Source: Streptomyces sp. DH5 (GTDB taxonomy: Bacteria; Actinomycetota; Actinomycetes; Streptomycetales; Streptomycetaceae). Taken from it: 64,000 nt of DNA. The stretch covers positions 124,001 through 188,000 of the forward strand of contig NZ_JAHWGP010000007.1 in the NCBI RefSeq assembly GCF_020873915.1. Direction: 5' to 3'. The notes beneath the pieces were generated by a model that did not search any database, had not been told where the DNA came from, and saw only the letters and a program-made list of their open reading frames with translations. The translations under genes were made by a program, and so were the position numbers. Below are positions 9,047 through 17,689 of the stretch, in pieces. Position 1 is the first letter of the stretch. Every line of letters begins with the position of its first letter.

Positions 9047-9417
9047 CCACGCCCGGCGAGGAAGCACCCGTCACCAGCGACTTCGTCCGCTCGTACGTCA
9101 TCACCGGCGGGCGTGACCTGCCCTCCCCCGACGAGCTGGCGCTGCACACCCTGGTCACCCTGGCTCCCGAGCGGACGCTGCCGCTCGGGGCCGGTCCCGA
9201 GGTCAGGGCGATCTGGGAGCTGTGCGCGGGTGGCTACCTGTCGGTCGCCGAGGTGGCGGGCCACCTCGGCCTGCCCGTCGGAGTGGCCCGGCTGCTGCTC
9301 ACCGATTTAGCGGAACAGGGGCACCTGCTGCGCCGGGCCGAGCCGCCCCGGGCCCAGAACGTTGACAGAGCGACCCTCGAGAAGGTTCTGAATGGACTCC
9401 AATCCCTCATCGGCTGA
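9043..9417 (+). CDS. cvnC: Conservon DUF742 protein CvnC
   Basis: DUF742 protein of 124 residues, always found between CvnB and CvnD. It contains a winged-helix-like segment (SVAEVAGHLGLPVGVARLLL) and the typical opening RSYVITGGR. Biochemical role unknown; conservon models have it within the membrane-proximal complex. Its 3' end overlaps the cvnD start by 26 bases, tighter than elsewhere in the operon. Confidence 0.92.
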   Translation: MTTPGEEAPVTSDFVRSYVITGGRDLPSPDELALHTLVTLAPERTLPLGAGPEVRAIWELCAGGYLSVAEVAGHLGLPVGVARLLLTDLAEQGHLLRRAEPPRAQNVDRATLEKVLNGLQSLIG

Positions 9418-9994
9418 GACGGCGCAGAAGTCCATCTACGTCTCCAGCGAGGTCACCAACGCCGCCAAGATCCTCGTCGTCGGGCACTTCGCCGTGGGCA
9501 AGACGACCTTCATCGGCTCGCTGTCGGAGATCACTCCGCTGCGCACCGAGGAGAAGATGACCCAGGCGTCGGTCCACGTCGACGACCTCAGAGGGGTCAC
9601 GGACAAGACCACCACCACGGTCGCCCTGGACTTCGGCCGCCTCACCCTCAGCGACGACCTGGTGCTGTACCTGTTCGGCACCCCCGGTCAGCAGCGCTTC
9701 ATGCAGCTCTGGGAGGACATGGCCCGCGGTGCCCTCGGGGCGCTGCTGCTGGTCGACCCGGCGCGGCTGGAGGAGACCTTCCCGGTCATCGACCTCGTCG
9801 AGCGGTACGGCCTGGAGTACGCCATCGCCGTCAACTGCTTCGACCCCGCCGCCACCTACGGCGAGGCCGAGGTGCGCGAGGCGCTGGACCTGCTGCCGGA
9901 CACTCCGGTCGTCTACTGCGACGCCCGCGAGCAGCAGTCGTCCGCGATGGCGCTGATCGCGCTGGTGCGGCACCTGCTCGAACGCGCGGCCTGA
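9392..9994 (+). CDS. cvnD: Conservon small Ras-like GTPase CvnD
   Basis: Small GTPase of 200 residues with P-loop GHFAVGKTT, a switch-II-like FGTPGQQRFMQLW and a guanine-recognition stretch AVNCFD in place of canonical NKxD, as in other CvnD proteins. It should cycle between GDP and GTP forms under CvnB/CvnC control and transmit a signal to unknown effectors, possibly including the P450s encoded next. A strong hairpin follows the stop before the next gene. Confidence 0.93.
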   Translation: MDSNPSSAETAQKSIYVSSEVTNAAKILVVGHFAVGKTTFIGSLSEITPLRTEEKMTQASVHVDDLRGVTDKTTTTVALDFGRLTLSDDLVLYLFGTPGQQRFMQLWEDMARGALGALLLVDPARLEETFPVIDLVERYGLEYAIAVNCFDPAATYGEAEVREALDLLPDTPVVYCDAREQQSSAMALIALVRHLLERAA

Positions 9995-10011
9995 CCACCC
10001 CGCGTCCGCCC

Positions 10012-10044
10012 GGCCCGGGGCCCCGGAATCCCGGGCCCCGGGCC
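10012..10044 (+). terminator. Strong hairpin between cvnD and the first P450 gene
   Basis: Perfect 12-bp arms GGCCCGGGGCCC and GGGCCCCGGGCC around a 9-base loop, 18 bases after the cvnD stop and 24 before the P450 ATG. No U-tract follows, as is common in Streptomyces. It could terminate or attenuate transcription, or stabilise the upstream message, giving more cvnABCD than P450. Confidence 0.6.
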
Positions 10045-10067
10045 CCCGTATCACTAAGGAAGACTTC

Positions 10068-11411
10068 ATGGATCCTCACTCCACGTCCCCGGCGACCGCC
10101 GGCAGATGCCCGATGCACGACGCCGCGTTCGCCACCGACCCCCACCAGGTCTACGACCGGTTGCGCGAGCACGCCCCGGCGGGTCCGGTCGAACTCGCCC
10201 CCGGTGTGGACGCCACCCTGGTCGTCGAGCACGAGATGGCGCTGCGGGTGCTGCAGAACACGGAGCTGTTCGCGCGCGACGCCCGCCGCTGGAAGGCCCT
10301 GAACGAGGGCCGCATCGGTATGGACAGCCCGGTGCTGCCGATGATGGCGTACCGGCCCAGCTGTCTGTTCACCGACGGCGCCGTGCACCTGCGGCTGCGC
10401 AAGGCCGTCGTGGACAGCCTGGCCCGGCTCAGCACCACGCGGATCCGGCGTGACGTCGAGCCGATCGCCGACTACCTGATCGACCGGTTCAGCGAACGGG
10501 GCCGAGCCGATCTGCTCGGTGACTACGCCAAGTTGCTGCCGCTGCTGCTGTTCAACAAGCTGTTCGGCTGCCCGGCGGACATCGGTGACACCGTCACCAC
10601 CGCGGTGTCGGCGATCTTCGACGGCAAGGACGCGCTGCGCGCGAACGAGGAGCTCACCGCCTCGCTCATGGAGCTGATCGCGCTCAAGCGGCGCAGCCCC
10701 GGCGACGACGTCACCTCCTGGCTCATCCAGCATCCCGCAGGGCTGACCGACGAGGAGCTCAAGGACCAGCTGGTGCTGCTGATGGGCGCCGGCATCGAAC
10801 CCGAGCGCAGTCTCATCAGCAGTTCCCTGATGCTGCTGCTGTCCGGGAGCGGCGGCAGGCAGAGCGGCATGCTGATCGAGGAGGCGCTCGATCACGTGCT
10901 GTGGAACCAGACGCCGATCGCCAACTACGCCACCCACTACCCCGTGCAGGACGTCGATCTCGGCGGACACGTGGCGGAGGCGAACACCCCGGTCGTGATC
11001 TCCTTCGCGGGCGCCAACGGCGACCCCGCGCTGGACGAGGCCCGCCGCGCACACAGCAAGGGCGCCCACCTGGCGTGGGGCGCGGGGCCGCACGCCTGCC
11101 CGGCGAAGGATCCGGCGCAGGTCATCGCGACCACCGCGATCGAGCGGCTGCTCAACGCGCTGCCCGACCTCACACTGACGGTCGCGGAGAAGGACCTCCA
11201 GTGGCGGCCCGGCCCGTTCCACCGCGCCCTGGTGGCGCTGCCCGTGACGTTCACGCCCACACCGGCCACCCGTACGGCGGCCGCGCTCCGCGACCGGAGC
11301 CCGGCCGCCGGTGCGCAGCCCATGCAGGCGGCCGTGTCCGAACCGGTCCGGCAGGACCCGGCGCGCAAGAAGGGGTTCTGGAGCAGCTTCCTGGACGTGT
11401 TCCGCGTCTGA
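10068..11411 (+). CDS. Conservon-associated cytochrome P450 lacking ExxR (CYP157-like)
   Basis: 447-residue P450-fold protein with the heme-thiolate Cys near residue 344 in WGAGPHACPAKDP. The usual K-helix ExxR is absent: the equivalent segment near residue 275 reads EEALDHVLWNQTP, with no Arg. Loss of ExxR is known in the CYP157 family of Streptomyces conservons, usually paired with a CYP154; the next gene fits that pairing. The RBS AAGGAAG precedes the ATG. The C terminus has a Lys/Trp/Phe-rich end. Whether it is a catalyst, a chaperone or a sensor is unknown. Confidence 0.85.
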   Translation: MDPHSTSPATAGRCPMHDAAFATDPHQVYDRLREHAPAGPVELAPGVDATLVVEHEMALRVLQNTELFARDARRWKALNEGRIGMDSPVLPMMAYRPSCLFTDGAVHLRLRKAVVDSLARLSTTRIRRDVEPIADYLIDRFSERGRADLLGDYAKLLPLLLFNKLFGCPADIGDTVTTAVSAIFDGKDALRANEELTASLMELIALKRRSPGDDVTSWLIQHPAGLTDEELKDQLVLLMGAGIEPERSLISSSLMLLLSGSGGRQSGMLIEEALDHVLWNQTPIANYATHYPVQDVDLGGHVAEANTPVVISFAGANGDPALDEARRAHSKGAHLAWGAGPHACPAKDPAQVIATTAIERLLNALPDLTLTVAEKDLQWRPGPFHRALVALPVTFTPTPATRTAAALRDRSPAAGAQPMQAAVSEPVRQDPARKKGFWSSFLDVFRV

Positions 11412-11514
11412 CCGCACCGCATGTGACGGGGGCAACACCCAGCGACACATGACACCGGTAGGGGGAAGGGTAGGTTCCGGCGGTAACGGTAGCGTTCAGC
11501 CTAAGGAGCTCCAC

Positions 11515-12780
11515 TTGACCGCCGTTGGCGACATACGCGGGTCCGTCCACGACCGGCGAGCCGTCATCTCCCTTCTTCGCCACCTGCGTTCGGCCGAGGG
11601 GCAGGCCGACCCCCTTCCCGTCTGGGAGGGGCTACGCGCCCTGGGAGACGTCGTACGCGCCCCCTGGGGCGCCTACTTCGTCACCTCGTTCGAGGCATGC
11701 AGCCAGGTCCTGCGCGACAGGAACTGGCTGGTGCCGGACTTCGCCTGGCAGGAACGGCAACCCGACCCGAGACGCTGGCAGGAGCTGGCCACCCAGGAAC
11801 TGACGGGCACCCTGTCCCGCATCAACGCCCCGACGCACACCTGCCAGCGCCGCGCCCTGGGCAACCCGTTCGACCGCTCCACCCTGGAGAGTCTGCGTCC
11901 CCGGATCGCCACCCTGGTCTCCGGTCTCCTGGACGACCTGGACGAGCACCTGCGTGCCGACGGGGAGGCCGACTTCGTCCATACGGTCGCCGAACTCCTC
12001 CCGGTCCGTACGGTGGGTGAGTGGCTCGGCATCCCCGAGGAGCACCACGCGTACATCCTGGACTTCGCCCACCGGCAGGCCTACGCCCAGGAACTGCTGC
12101 CCACCAAGGAGGAACTGGCGCAGGCGGGCCGGGCCACGCTGGAGATGCGGGAGTTCTTCACCGAGCTGATCAGCCACCGGCGGGCCCACCCCGGCAACGA
12201 TGTCCTCACCGGCTGGATCCACCACTGGGACGCCCAGTACCCGCACGACCCGGCCGCCGCGGCACGGGTGATCTACCACCTGACGATGTTCATCACCATC
12301 GCCTCGCTGGAGACCAGCGCGGTGCTGCTGACCAACGCGGTGCGGTTCGCCACCGGGGAACCCGGCCGGGCGGACTGGCTCCGGGACCACCCTGAGCACA
12401 TCGAGGACCTCGTGGAGGAGACCCTCCGCTACGACCCCCCGGTCTGGCTCAACTCCCATGTCGCCGCCGACGACACCGTCCTCGCCGGCACCCCCCTCGC
12501 CAAGGACACCACCGTCCACATCCTCTACGGGTCGGCGGCCCACGACCCGCGCCGCAACCCGGACCCCCACGTCTTCGACATCCTGCGCGCGGGCGGCCAC
12601 ATCACCTTCGGCAGCGGCCCCCACTACTGCCTCGGCGCGGCCCTCGCACGCTTCGAGGCGCGCGAGGTGATCGCCCAGGTGCTCGAGCGCTTCCCCACCC
12701 TCCGGCCCGCCGGTGCCCCCTCCTACGACAACTCCCGGCTCGTCTTCCGCCGTATCACGTCACTGAAAGTATCGATATGA
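11515..12780 (+). CDS. Cytochrome P450, CYP154-like
   Basis: Canonical soluble bacterial P450 of 421 residues: K-helix EETLR near the C-terminal third, heme loop FGSGPHYCLGAALARFEA, and an I-helix region ending TIASLETSAVLLTNAV. A TTG start is chosen because an ideal AAGGAG lies 6 bases upstream (11503-11508) and upstream codons do not look coding. It likely receives electrons from an unlinked ferredoxin; no ferredoxin gene is present. The stop overlaps the following ATG (ATGA). Substrate unknown. Confidence 0.9.
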   Translation: MTAVGDIRGSVHDRRAVISLLRHLRSAEGQADPLPVWEGLRALGDVVRAPWGAYFVTSFEACSQVLRDRNWLVPDFAWQERQPDPRRWQELATQELTGTLSRINAPTHTCQRRALGNPFDRSTLESLRPRIATLVSGLLDDLDEHLRADGEADFVHTVAELLPVRTVGEWLGIPEEHHAYILDFAHRQAYAQELLPTKEELAQAGRATLEMREFFTELISHRRAHPGNDVLTGWIHHWDAQYPHDPAAAARVIYHLTMFITIASLETSAVLLTNAVRFATGEPGRADWLRDHPEHIEDLVEETLRYDPPVWLNSHVAADDTVLAGTPLAKDTTVHILYGSAAHDPRRNPDPHVFDILRAGGHITFGSGPHYCLGAALARFEAREVIAQVLERFPTLRPAGAPSYDNSRLVFRRITSLKVSI

Positions 12781-13568
12781 ACGCCCAGCCGCTCGGGGAA
12801 CTCCCCGTCGACCGCATACTCAAGACCCTGCGCACCTACCGGCAGGGGCCTCTGCTCACGGTGGAGCTGAACCTCCCGGAGGAGGGCAACGCCGTCAGCG
12901 ACGCCATGCTGGACGACCTCCTCACCGTCCTCGACGACCAGGACCCCGCGGTCCGGGTCCTGGTGCTGGCAGCCGCCGGAGAGGAGTTCTGCCTCGGGGG
13001 CGACCGGCGGGAGTTCCCCCGGCACCTCGACGACGATCCCACCGGTGGCGGCATCCGCGTCTCCGGTGCGAAGGCCCTGCGGGTGTGCGAGGCGCTCACC
13101 GCCAACCCTGCCGTCACCATCGCCCGCGTCCAGGGCAGGGCCGTCGGCGCCGGAGTCGGCCTCGCGCTCGCCTGCGATCTGCGCGTGGGCGTCGACACCG
13201 CCACCTTCCGTCTGCCGGAGCTCGCCCTGGGGGTGCCACCCGCCTGGGGCGGGCTGCTCCCCCGGTTGATCAGCGAGGTGGGGGTCGCCCGCGTGCGGGA
13301 ACTGATCCTCACCGCACGGGTCTTCGACGCCCAGGAGGCCCTCGGCCTGTCGGTGCTGCACAAGGTCGTGCCCCGTGACGCGCTGGACGCCGCCGTCATG
13401 GCCTGGGCCAGGCCCGTGCTGCGGCGGCCGGCCTCCGCCGTACGGGTCACCAAGGCCATGCTCAACTCCCTCGCCGCCCCCACCCGTCTCGCCGACGTCT
13501 CGGTGTTCGACCCGGAACTGCTGACGGCGATCCTCACCGAACAGCGCCACGCGGGCTCGGCACGCTGA
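12777..13568 (+). CDS. Enoyl-CoA hydratase/isomerase family protein
   Basis: Crotonase-fold protein of 263 residues. The oxyanion-hole segments are recognisable (AGEEFCLGGDRREFP and RVQGRAVGAGVGLALACDLR), and the later helix has PELALGVPPAWGG. The residues aligning with the two catalytic glutamates of classical hydratases cannot be assigned confidently, so isomerase, hydrolase or hydratase activity stays open. Translationally coupled to the P450, so its acyl-CoA substrate may be related to the P450 product. Confidence 0.85.
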   Translation: MNAQPLGELPVDRILKTLRTYRQGPLLTVELNLPEEGNAVSDAMLDDLLTVLDDQDPAVRVLVLAAAGEEFCLGGDRREFPRHLDDDPTGGGIRVSGAKALRVCEALTANPAVTIARVQGRAVGAGVGLALACDLRVGVDTATFRLPELALGVPPAWGGLLPRLISEVGVARVRELILTARVFDAQEALGLSVLHKVVPRDALDAAVMAWARPVLRRPASAVRVTKAMLNSLAAPTRLADVSVFDPELLTAILTEQRHAGSAR

Positions 13569-13578
13569 CCTCCGGCGG

Positions 13579-13611
13579 GCCGCGCGACGGGGGACGCGTG
13601 GCCCGCGCGGC
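13579..13611 (+). terminator. Putative terminator of the conservon-P450-crotonase operon
   Basis: GCCGCGCG pairs with CGCGCGGC across a 17-base loop that can pair further internally, 10 bases after the crotonase stop; CAAAA follows. Confidence 0.5.
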
Positions 13612-13656
13612 AAAACCCGTTGAGCGGCGGGCTCCCCGCGCCGATCCTTGGTTCCC

Positions 13657-14583
13657 ATGCCCTACTCGCTGCGTCCCGCCGCGCTCACCGACGCGCCCGC
13701 CATCACCGCACTGCTCAACAAGGTCGACGAGATCGAGATCGGCGGACCCGAGACCGACCTGCACACCGTCCAGGCCGACCTGAAGCACCCCGGAACCGAC
13801 CTGCAGCAGGACTCCTGGCTCACCTGGGACGGAGACCTGCTGGTGGCCTACGGGCTGCTGTGGGACGAGTCCGAGGGTGAACGCGTGGACATCGACCAGT
13901 ACGTCCTGCCCGACCACCAGGAGGCCGCCGCCCGGATGCTCGAGGCCATGGAGGCCAGGGCGCTGGGGAAGGCCCGGGAGAACGGGGCGGAACGGGCGGT
14001 GGTGCATCTGCACCTCAATGCGGCGCCCACGCTCGACACCGGACTGCTGCGCGCCCGGGGCTGGCGGGTCGTCCGCCGCTACCACGTCCTGCACCGCCCC
14101 GTGGACCCCGCACGCGACCCGGTGCCCGAGGTCCCCGCCGGCGTGCGCGTGCGCGACTGCGCCGCCGAGGCGGACCGCAGGCGGGTGCACGAGCTGTACC
14201 AGGCGTCCTTCGCCGACCACTTCGACTTCCAGCCGCGCGCCTACGAGGACTGGGTGCACGACATCGACGCCGGGGGTCTGGACTGGTCGCTGGTGTGGAT
14301 CGTGTCCACCGACGACCTGGGCGACGCCGGTTTCCTGCTCGCGCGCAACGACCGCGAGGCCATGGGGTGGATCCGCAGCCTCGGTGTGCTGCCCCCGGCG
14401 CGCGGCCGGGGCCTCGGCGGATTCCTGCTGCGGCGGGCGTTCGCGGCCTTCGCGGCGCGGGGGCGGGACACCGTCGGCCTCGGCGTGGACACCGAGAACA
14501 CCACCGGGGCACCCCGCCTGTACGACCGGCACGGCCTGACGGTGCGTCACGCCGTCGACACCTGGGAGACGGTGGTGAACTGA
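13657..14583 (+). CDS. Tandem GNAT-domain acetyltransferase
   Basis: 308 residues made of two GNAT folds, as in mycothiol synthase MshD-like proteins. The N-terminal half is degenerate; the C-terminal half holds the acetyl-CoA pyrophosphate loop PPARGRGLGGFLLRRAF and the late VDTENTTGAPRLYDRHG. ATG is favoured over a TTG three codons upstream. It stands alone, 88 bp after the crotonase. MshD itself is possible but the sequence does not settle it. Confidence 0.85.
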   Translation: MPYSLRPAALTDAPAITALLNKVDEIEIGGPETDLHTVQADLKHPGTDLQQDSWLTWDGDLLVAYGLLWDESEGERVDIDQYVLPDHQEAAARMLEAMEARALGKARENGAERAVVHLHLNAAPTLDTGLLRARGWRVVRRYHVLHRPVDPARDPVPEVPAGVRVRDCAAEADRRRVHELYQASFADHFDFQPRAYEDWVHDIDAGGLDWSLVWIVSTDDLGDAGFLLARNDREAMGWIRSLGVLPPARGRGLGGFLLRRAFAAFAARGRDTVGLGVDTENTTGAPRLYDRHGLTVRHAVDTWETVVN

Positions 14584-14751
14584 CGGCCGGGTGCCGCAGG
14601 TTCGCGGCCCGTGGATTTCGTGGCGGTCGTCGCCGGTACCGACGCCCGCACGGGCCGCGGCCACGGCCCCACGTGCGCCGTCTGCGAGAATACGGGCGGA
14701 TCACGGAGCTCCGCGGTGTGCGGTGCTCGCCGCCCGACGGGAGCACGCACG

Positions 14752-15588
14752 GTGTCGTCACAACACGAAGTCCCCCTCTCCTCCCCCGGACACCGCGAGG
14801 ACCTGCGGGCCGACTGCTCGGCCTGCTTCGGCCTGTGCTGTGTGGCCCTGCCGTTCGCCCGCTCGGCCGACTTCGCCGTCACCAAGCCCGCCGGGCGGCC
14901 GTGCTCCCACCTCCGCACCGACTTCCGCTGCGGCATCCACGAACGGCTGCGCGACAAGGGGTACGCCGGCTGCACCGTCTTCGACTGCTTCGGCGCCGGA
15001 CAGAAGGTGTCCCAGGTCACCTTCGGCGGCACCGACTGGCGTGAGGCGCCGCAGACGGCGCACGCCATGGTCGAGGTCTTCCCCGTCGTGCGGCAGCTGC
15101 ACGAACTGCTCTGGTACGTCACCGAGGCCCTCGGTCTCGCTCCCGCCCGCCCCGTCCACGGTGAACTGCGGCGTGCGCGGGACCGGATCGACGGCCTGAC
15201 CCGCGGCAGCGCCGAGTCGATCGCCGCCCTCGACGTGCAGGCGCTGCGCGGCGAGGTCAACGTGCTGCTGCTGCGGGCCGGCGAACTCGCCCGGGCCCAC
15301 GTCCCGGGCCGCAGGAAGGACCACCGCGGAGCCGATCTCGTCGGCGCGAAGCTGGCCGGCGCCGGTCTGCGGGGGGCGAGCCTGCGCGGCGCCCTGCTCG
15401 TCGCCGCCGACCTCAGCGGGGCGGACCTGCGGGACGCCGATCTGATCGGGGCCGACCTGCGCGATGCCGACCTCAGCGGCGCCGACCTCACCGGCGCCCT
15501 CTTCCTCACCCAGGCGCAGCTGAACTCCGCCAGGGGCGACGCGGCCACGGTGCTGCCGCCCGCGCTCAGCCGCCCCGCCCACTGGTGA
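14752..15588 (+). CDS. Cys-rich N-domain plus pentapeptide-repeat protein
   Basis: 278 residues. The N-terminal ~75 hold a conserved-looking Cys/His cluster (DCSACFGLCC, PCSHL, FRCGIH, GCTVFDCFGAGQ) that could bind metal. A helical middle follows, then about ten pentapeptide units of the A(D/N)LxG type (GADLSGADLRDADL) that should form a right-handed beta-helix. GTG start chosen for GGGAG eight bases upstream. Pentapeptide folds may mimic DNA or serve as scaffolds; no specific role can be assigned. The last 23 bases overlap the convergent molybdenum-hydroxylase gene. Confidence 0.8.
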   Translation: MSSQHEVPLSSPGHREDLRADCSACFGLCCVALPFARSADFAVTKPAGRPCSHLRTDFRCGIHERLRDKGYAGCTVFDCFGAGQKVSQVTFGGTDWREAPQTAHAMVEVFPVVRQLHELLWYVTEALGLAPARPVHGELRRARDRIDGLTRGSAESIAALDVQALRGEVNVLLLRAGELARAHVPGRRKDHRGADLVGAKLAGAGLRGASLRGALLVAADLSGADLRDADLIGADLRDADLSGADLTGALFLTQAQLNSARGDAATVLPPALSRPAHW

Positions 15589-17689
15589 CCGGCCGGGCCA
15601 GTCCGGCGAGTACCTTGTCCGGAGTCAGCGGGAGCTCCCGGTAGCGGACCCCGGTGGCGTGGTGGACGGCGTTGCCGATCGCGGCGGCGCTGCCCACGTT
15701 GCCGATCTCACCGATCCCCTTGCTGCCCATCGGGTTGAGGTGGCTGTCCTCCTCGTCGATCCAGTGCGCCTCGATGGCGGGGACGTCGGCGTGCGCCGGC
15801 ACGTGGTAGGACGCCAGGTCGGCCTCCGTGAAGTCGCCGAACGCGGCGTCCATCGTGCTGCCCTCGGTGAGCGCCATGCCGAGCCCCATCGTCATGCCCC
15901 CGATGAACTGGGACCGTGCGGTACGGGCGTTGAGGATCCGCCCGGCGGCGAAGACACCGAGCATCCGGCGCACCCGGACCTCGCCGGTGACGGAGTCGAC
16001 GGCCACCTCGGCGAAATGGGCTCCGAAGGCGTGGCGCGCGTAGGGGCTGTCGGCGTCGGCCAGCCCGGCCGTGTCGGCGCGGGCGGTGACGCCCTCGTCG
16101 GGCAACGGGTCCGTGCGGGCTGCCAGTCGCTTCGCCAGCTCCGTGCACGCCCGGTGGACGGACCAGCCCCACGAGGCCGTTCCGGAGGACCCGCCGGCGA
16201 GCGGCGCGGACGGCAGGTCGCTGTCACCGATCTCACTGCGCACCCGCTCCAGGGGCACGCCGAGGGCGTCCGCGGCCACTTGGGCGAGCACGGTGCGGGC
16301 ACCGGTGCCGATGTCGGTGGCGTTGACCCGCACGACGAAGGTGCCGTCCGGCAGCGCGCGGGCCTCGGCCGTGGACGGGCCGACGAGGACCGGGTAGGTG
16401 GCCGCCGCGACGCCCGTACCGAGGAGCAGGGGCCCCTCGCCGCGGGCGCGGGGCCGGGGGTCCCGCCGGTCCCAGCCGAAGCGGCGGGCACCCTCGTGCA
16501 GGCACTCCGTGAGGTGCCGGCTGCTGAACGGTTTGCCGCTGTCCGGTTCGCGTTCCGGCTCGTTGCGGACGCGCAGATCTACCGGGTCCATGCCGAGGGC
16601 GCCGGCCAGTTCGTCCATCGCGGACTCCAGCGCGTACATGCCGGGCGACTCGCCGGGTGCGCGCATCCAGGAAGGGCTCGGCACGTCGAGGCGGACCGCG
16701 CGGTGGAGCGTACGGCTGGCGGGGGTGGCGTACATGACCCGTGCGGGGACCGCCGCCTGTTCGACGAACTCCTTGATGCGGGAGGTGTGGGTGACGATCT
16801 CGTGGGTCAGGGCGGTCAGCCTGCCGTCGGTGCCGGCGGCCAGCCGGAGCCGGTGCAGGGTGGGGGCCCGGTGACCGACGACGGAGGGCATCTGGCGGCG
16901 AGGCAGGGCGACGGTGACCGGCCGTCCGGTCTCACGGGCGGCCATCACGGCGAGGACGACGTCGGGGCGCGGGGTGCCCTTGGAGCCGAAGCCCCCTCCG
17001 ACGTGGTCGGCGACGACGGTGACGCGGTCCTCCGGGAGCCCGAACAGCGAGGCGAGCACGGCCCGTACCGCCGTACCGCCCTGACTGGAGGTGTACACGA
17101 TGAGACGGTCGCCGTCCCAGCGTGCGGTGCTGGTGTGGGGCTCCATCGGGTGGTTGTGCAGCGGCGGCACATGGTAGGAGACGTCGACGTGGACCGGCGC
17201 GGAGGCGAAGGCGCCGTCGGGCTCGCCCCACTCCCGGCGGGCCGGGAAGCCGCCGTTGGCCTTCTCCGGCTCGTAGACCTCGGGGTGGTCGGCGGTGAGG
17301 CGGACGTCGTGCTCCTGCACGGCGTACTCGACGCGGACCGCCTCTGCCGCGGCACGGGCCTCTTCGAGGGTGCGGGCCACGACGAGCGCGACGGGCCAGC
17401 CGCGGTGCGGTACGTCGGGGGACTGGAGCACGGCCAGGGTCGGGTCGTCGGGCTCGGCGATCCGGGGGGCGTTGTCGTGGGTGAGCACGGCCAGGACCCC
17501 GGGCAGGTCGAGGGCGGCCTCGGTGTGGACGGCCGTCACCCGGCCGCGGGCGACGCCCGCCGGGACGGGCCAGGCGTGGGCGCGGCCCGGCAGGGGGTGC
17601 TCGGCGGCGTAGCGGGCGCCGCCGGTGACCTTCTCGCGTCCTTCGCGGCGTTCGGCCGGAGCACCCAGTGCGCTGCCGGTGCCGGTCAT
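15566..17689 (-). CDS. Molybdenum hydroxylase, molybdopterin-binding subunit (PaoC/YagR-like)
   Basis: Large catalytic subunit (707 aa) of a three-subunit aldehyde/xanthine-oxidase-type enzyme. It has the opening EKVTGGARYAAE, FDVs such as DHVGGGFGSKG around the cofactor, and the C-terminal motif GSKGIGEIGNVGSAAAIGNA containing the family's catalytic Glu. Last gene of a gene set ordered Fe-S, FAD, Mo, as in E. coli paoABC. ATGA overlap with the FAD gene. Aldehydes or N-heterocycles are likely substrates. Confidence 0.92.
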   Translation of the reverse strand: MTGTGSALGAPAERREGREKVTGGARYAAEHPLPGRAHAWPVPAGVARGRVTAVHTEAALDLPGVLAVLTHDNAPRIAEPDDPTLAVLQSPDVPHRGWPVALVVARTLEEARAAAEAVRVEYAVQEHDVRLTADHPEVYEPEKANGGFPARREWGEPDGAFASAPVHVDVSYHVPPLHNHPMEPHTSTARWDGDRLIVYTSSQGGTAVRAVLASLFGLPEDRVTVVADHVGGGFGSKGTPRPDVVLAVMAARETGRPVTVALPRRQMPSVVGHRAPTLHRLRLAAGTDGRLTALTHEIVTHTSRIKEFVEQAAVPARVMYATPASRTLHRAVRLDVPSPSWMRAPGESPGMYALESAMDELAGALGMDPVDLRVRNEPEREPDSGKPFSSRHLTECLHEGARRFGWDRRDPRPRARGEGPLLLGTGVAAATYPVLVGPSTAEARALPDGTFVVRVNATDIGTGARTVLAQVAADALGVPLERVRSEIGDSDLPSAPLAGGSSGTASWGWSVHRACTELAKRLAARTDPLPDEGVTARADTAGLADADSPYARHAFGAHFAEVAVDSVTGEVRVRRMLGVFAAGRILNARTARSQFIGGMTMGLGMALTEGSTMDAAFGDFTEADLASYHVPAHADVPAIEAHWIDEEDSHLNPMGSKGIGEIGNVGSAAAIGNAVHHATGVRYRELPLTPDKVLAGLARPVTSGRGG

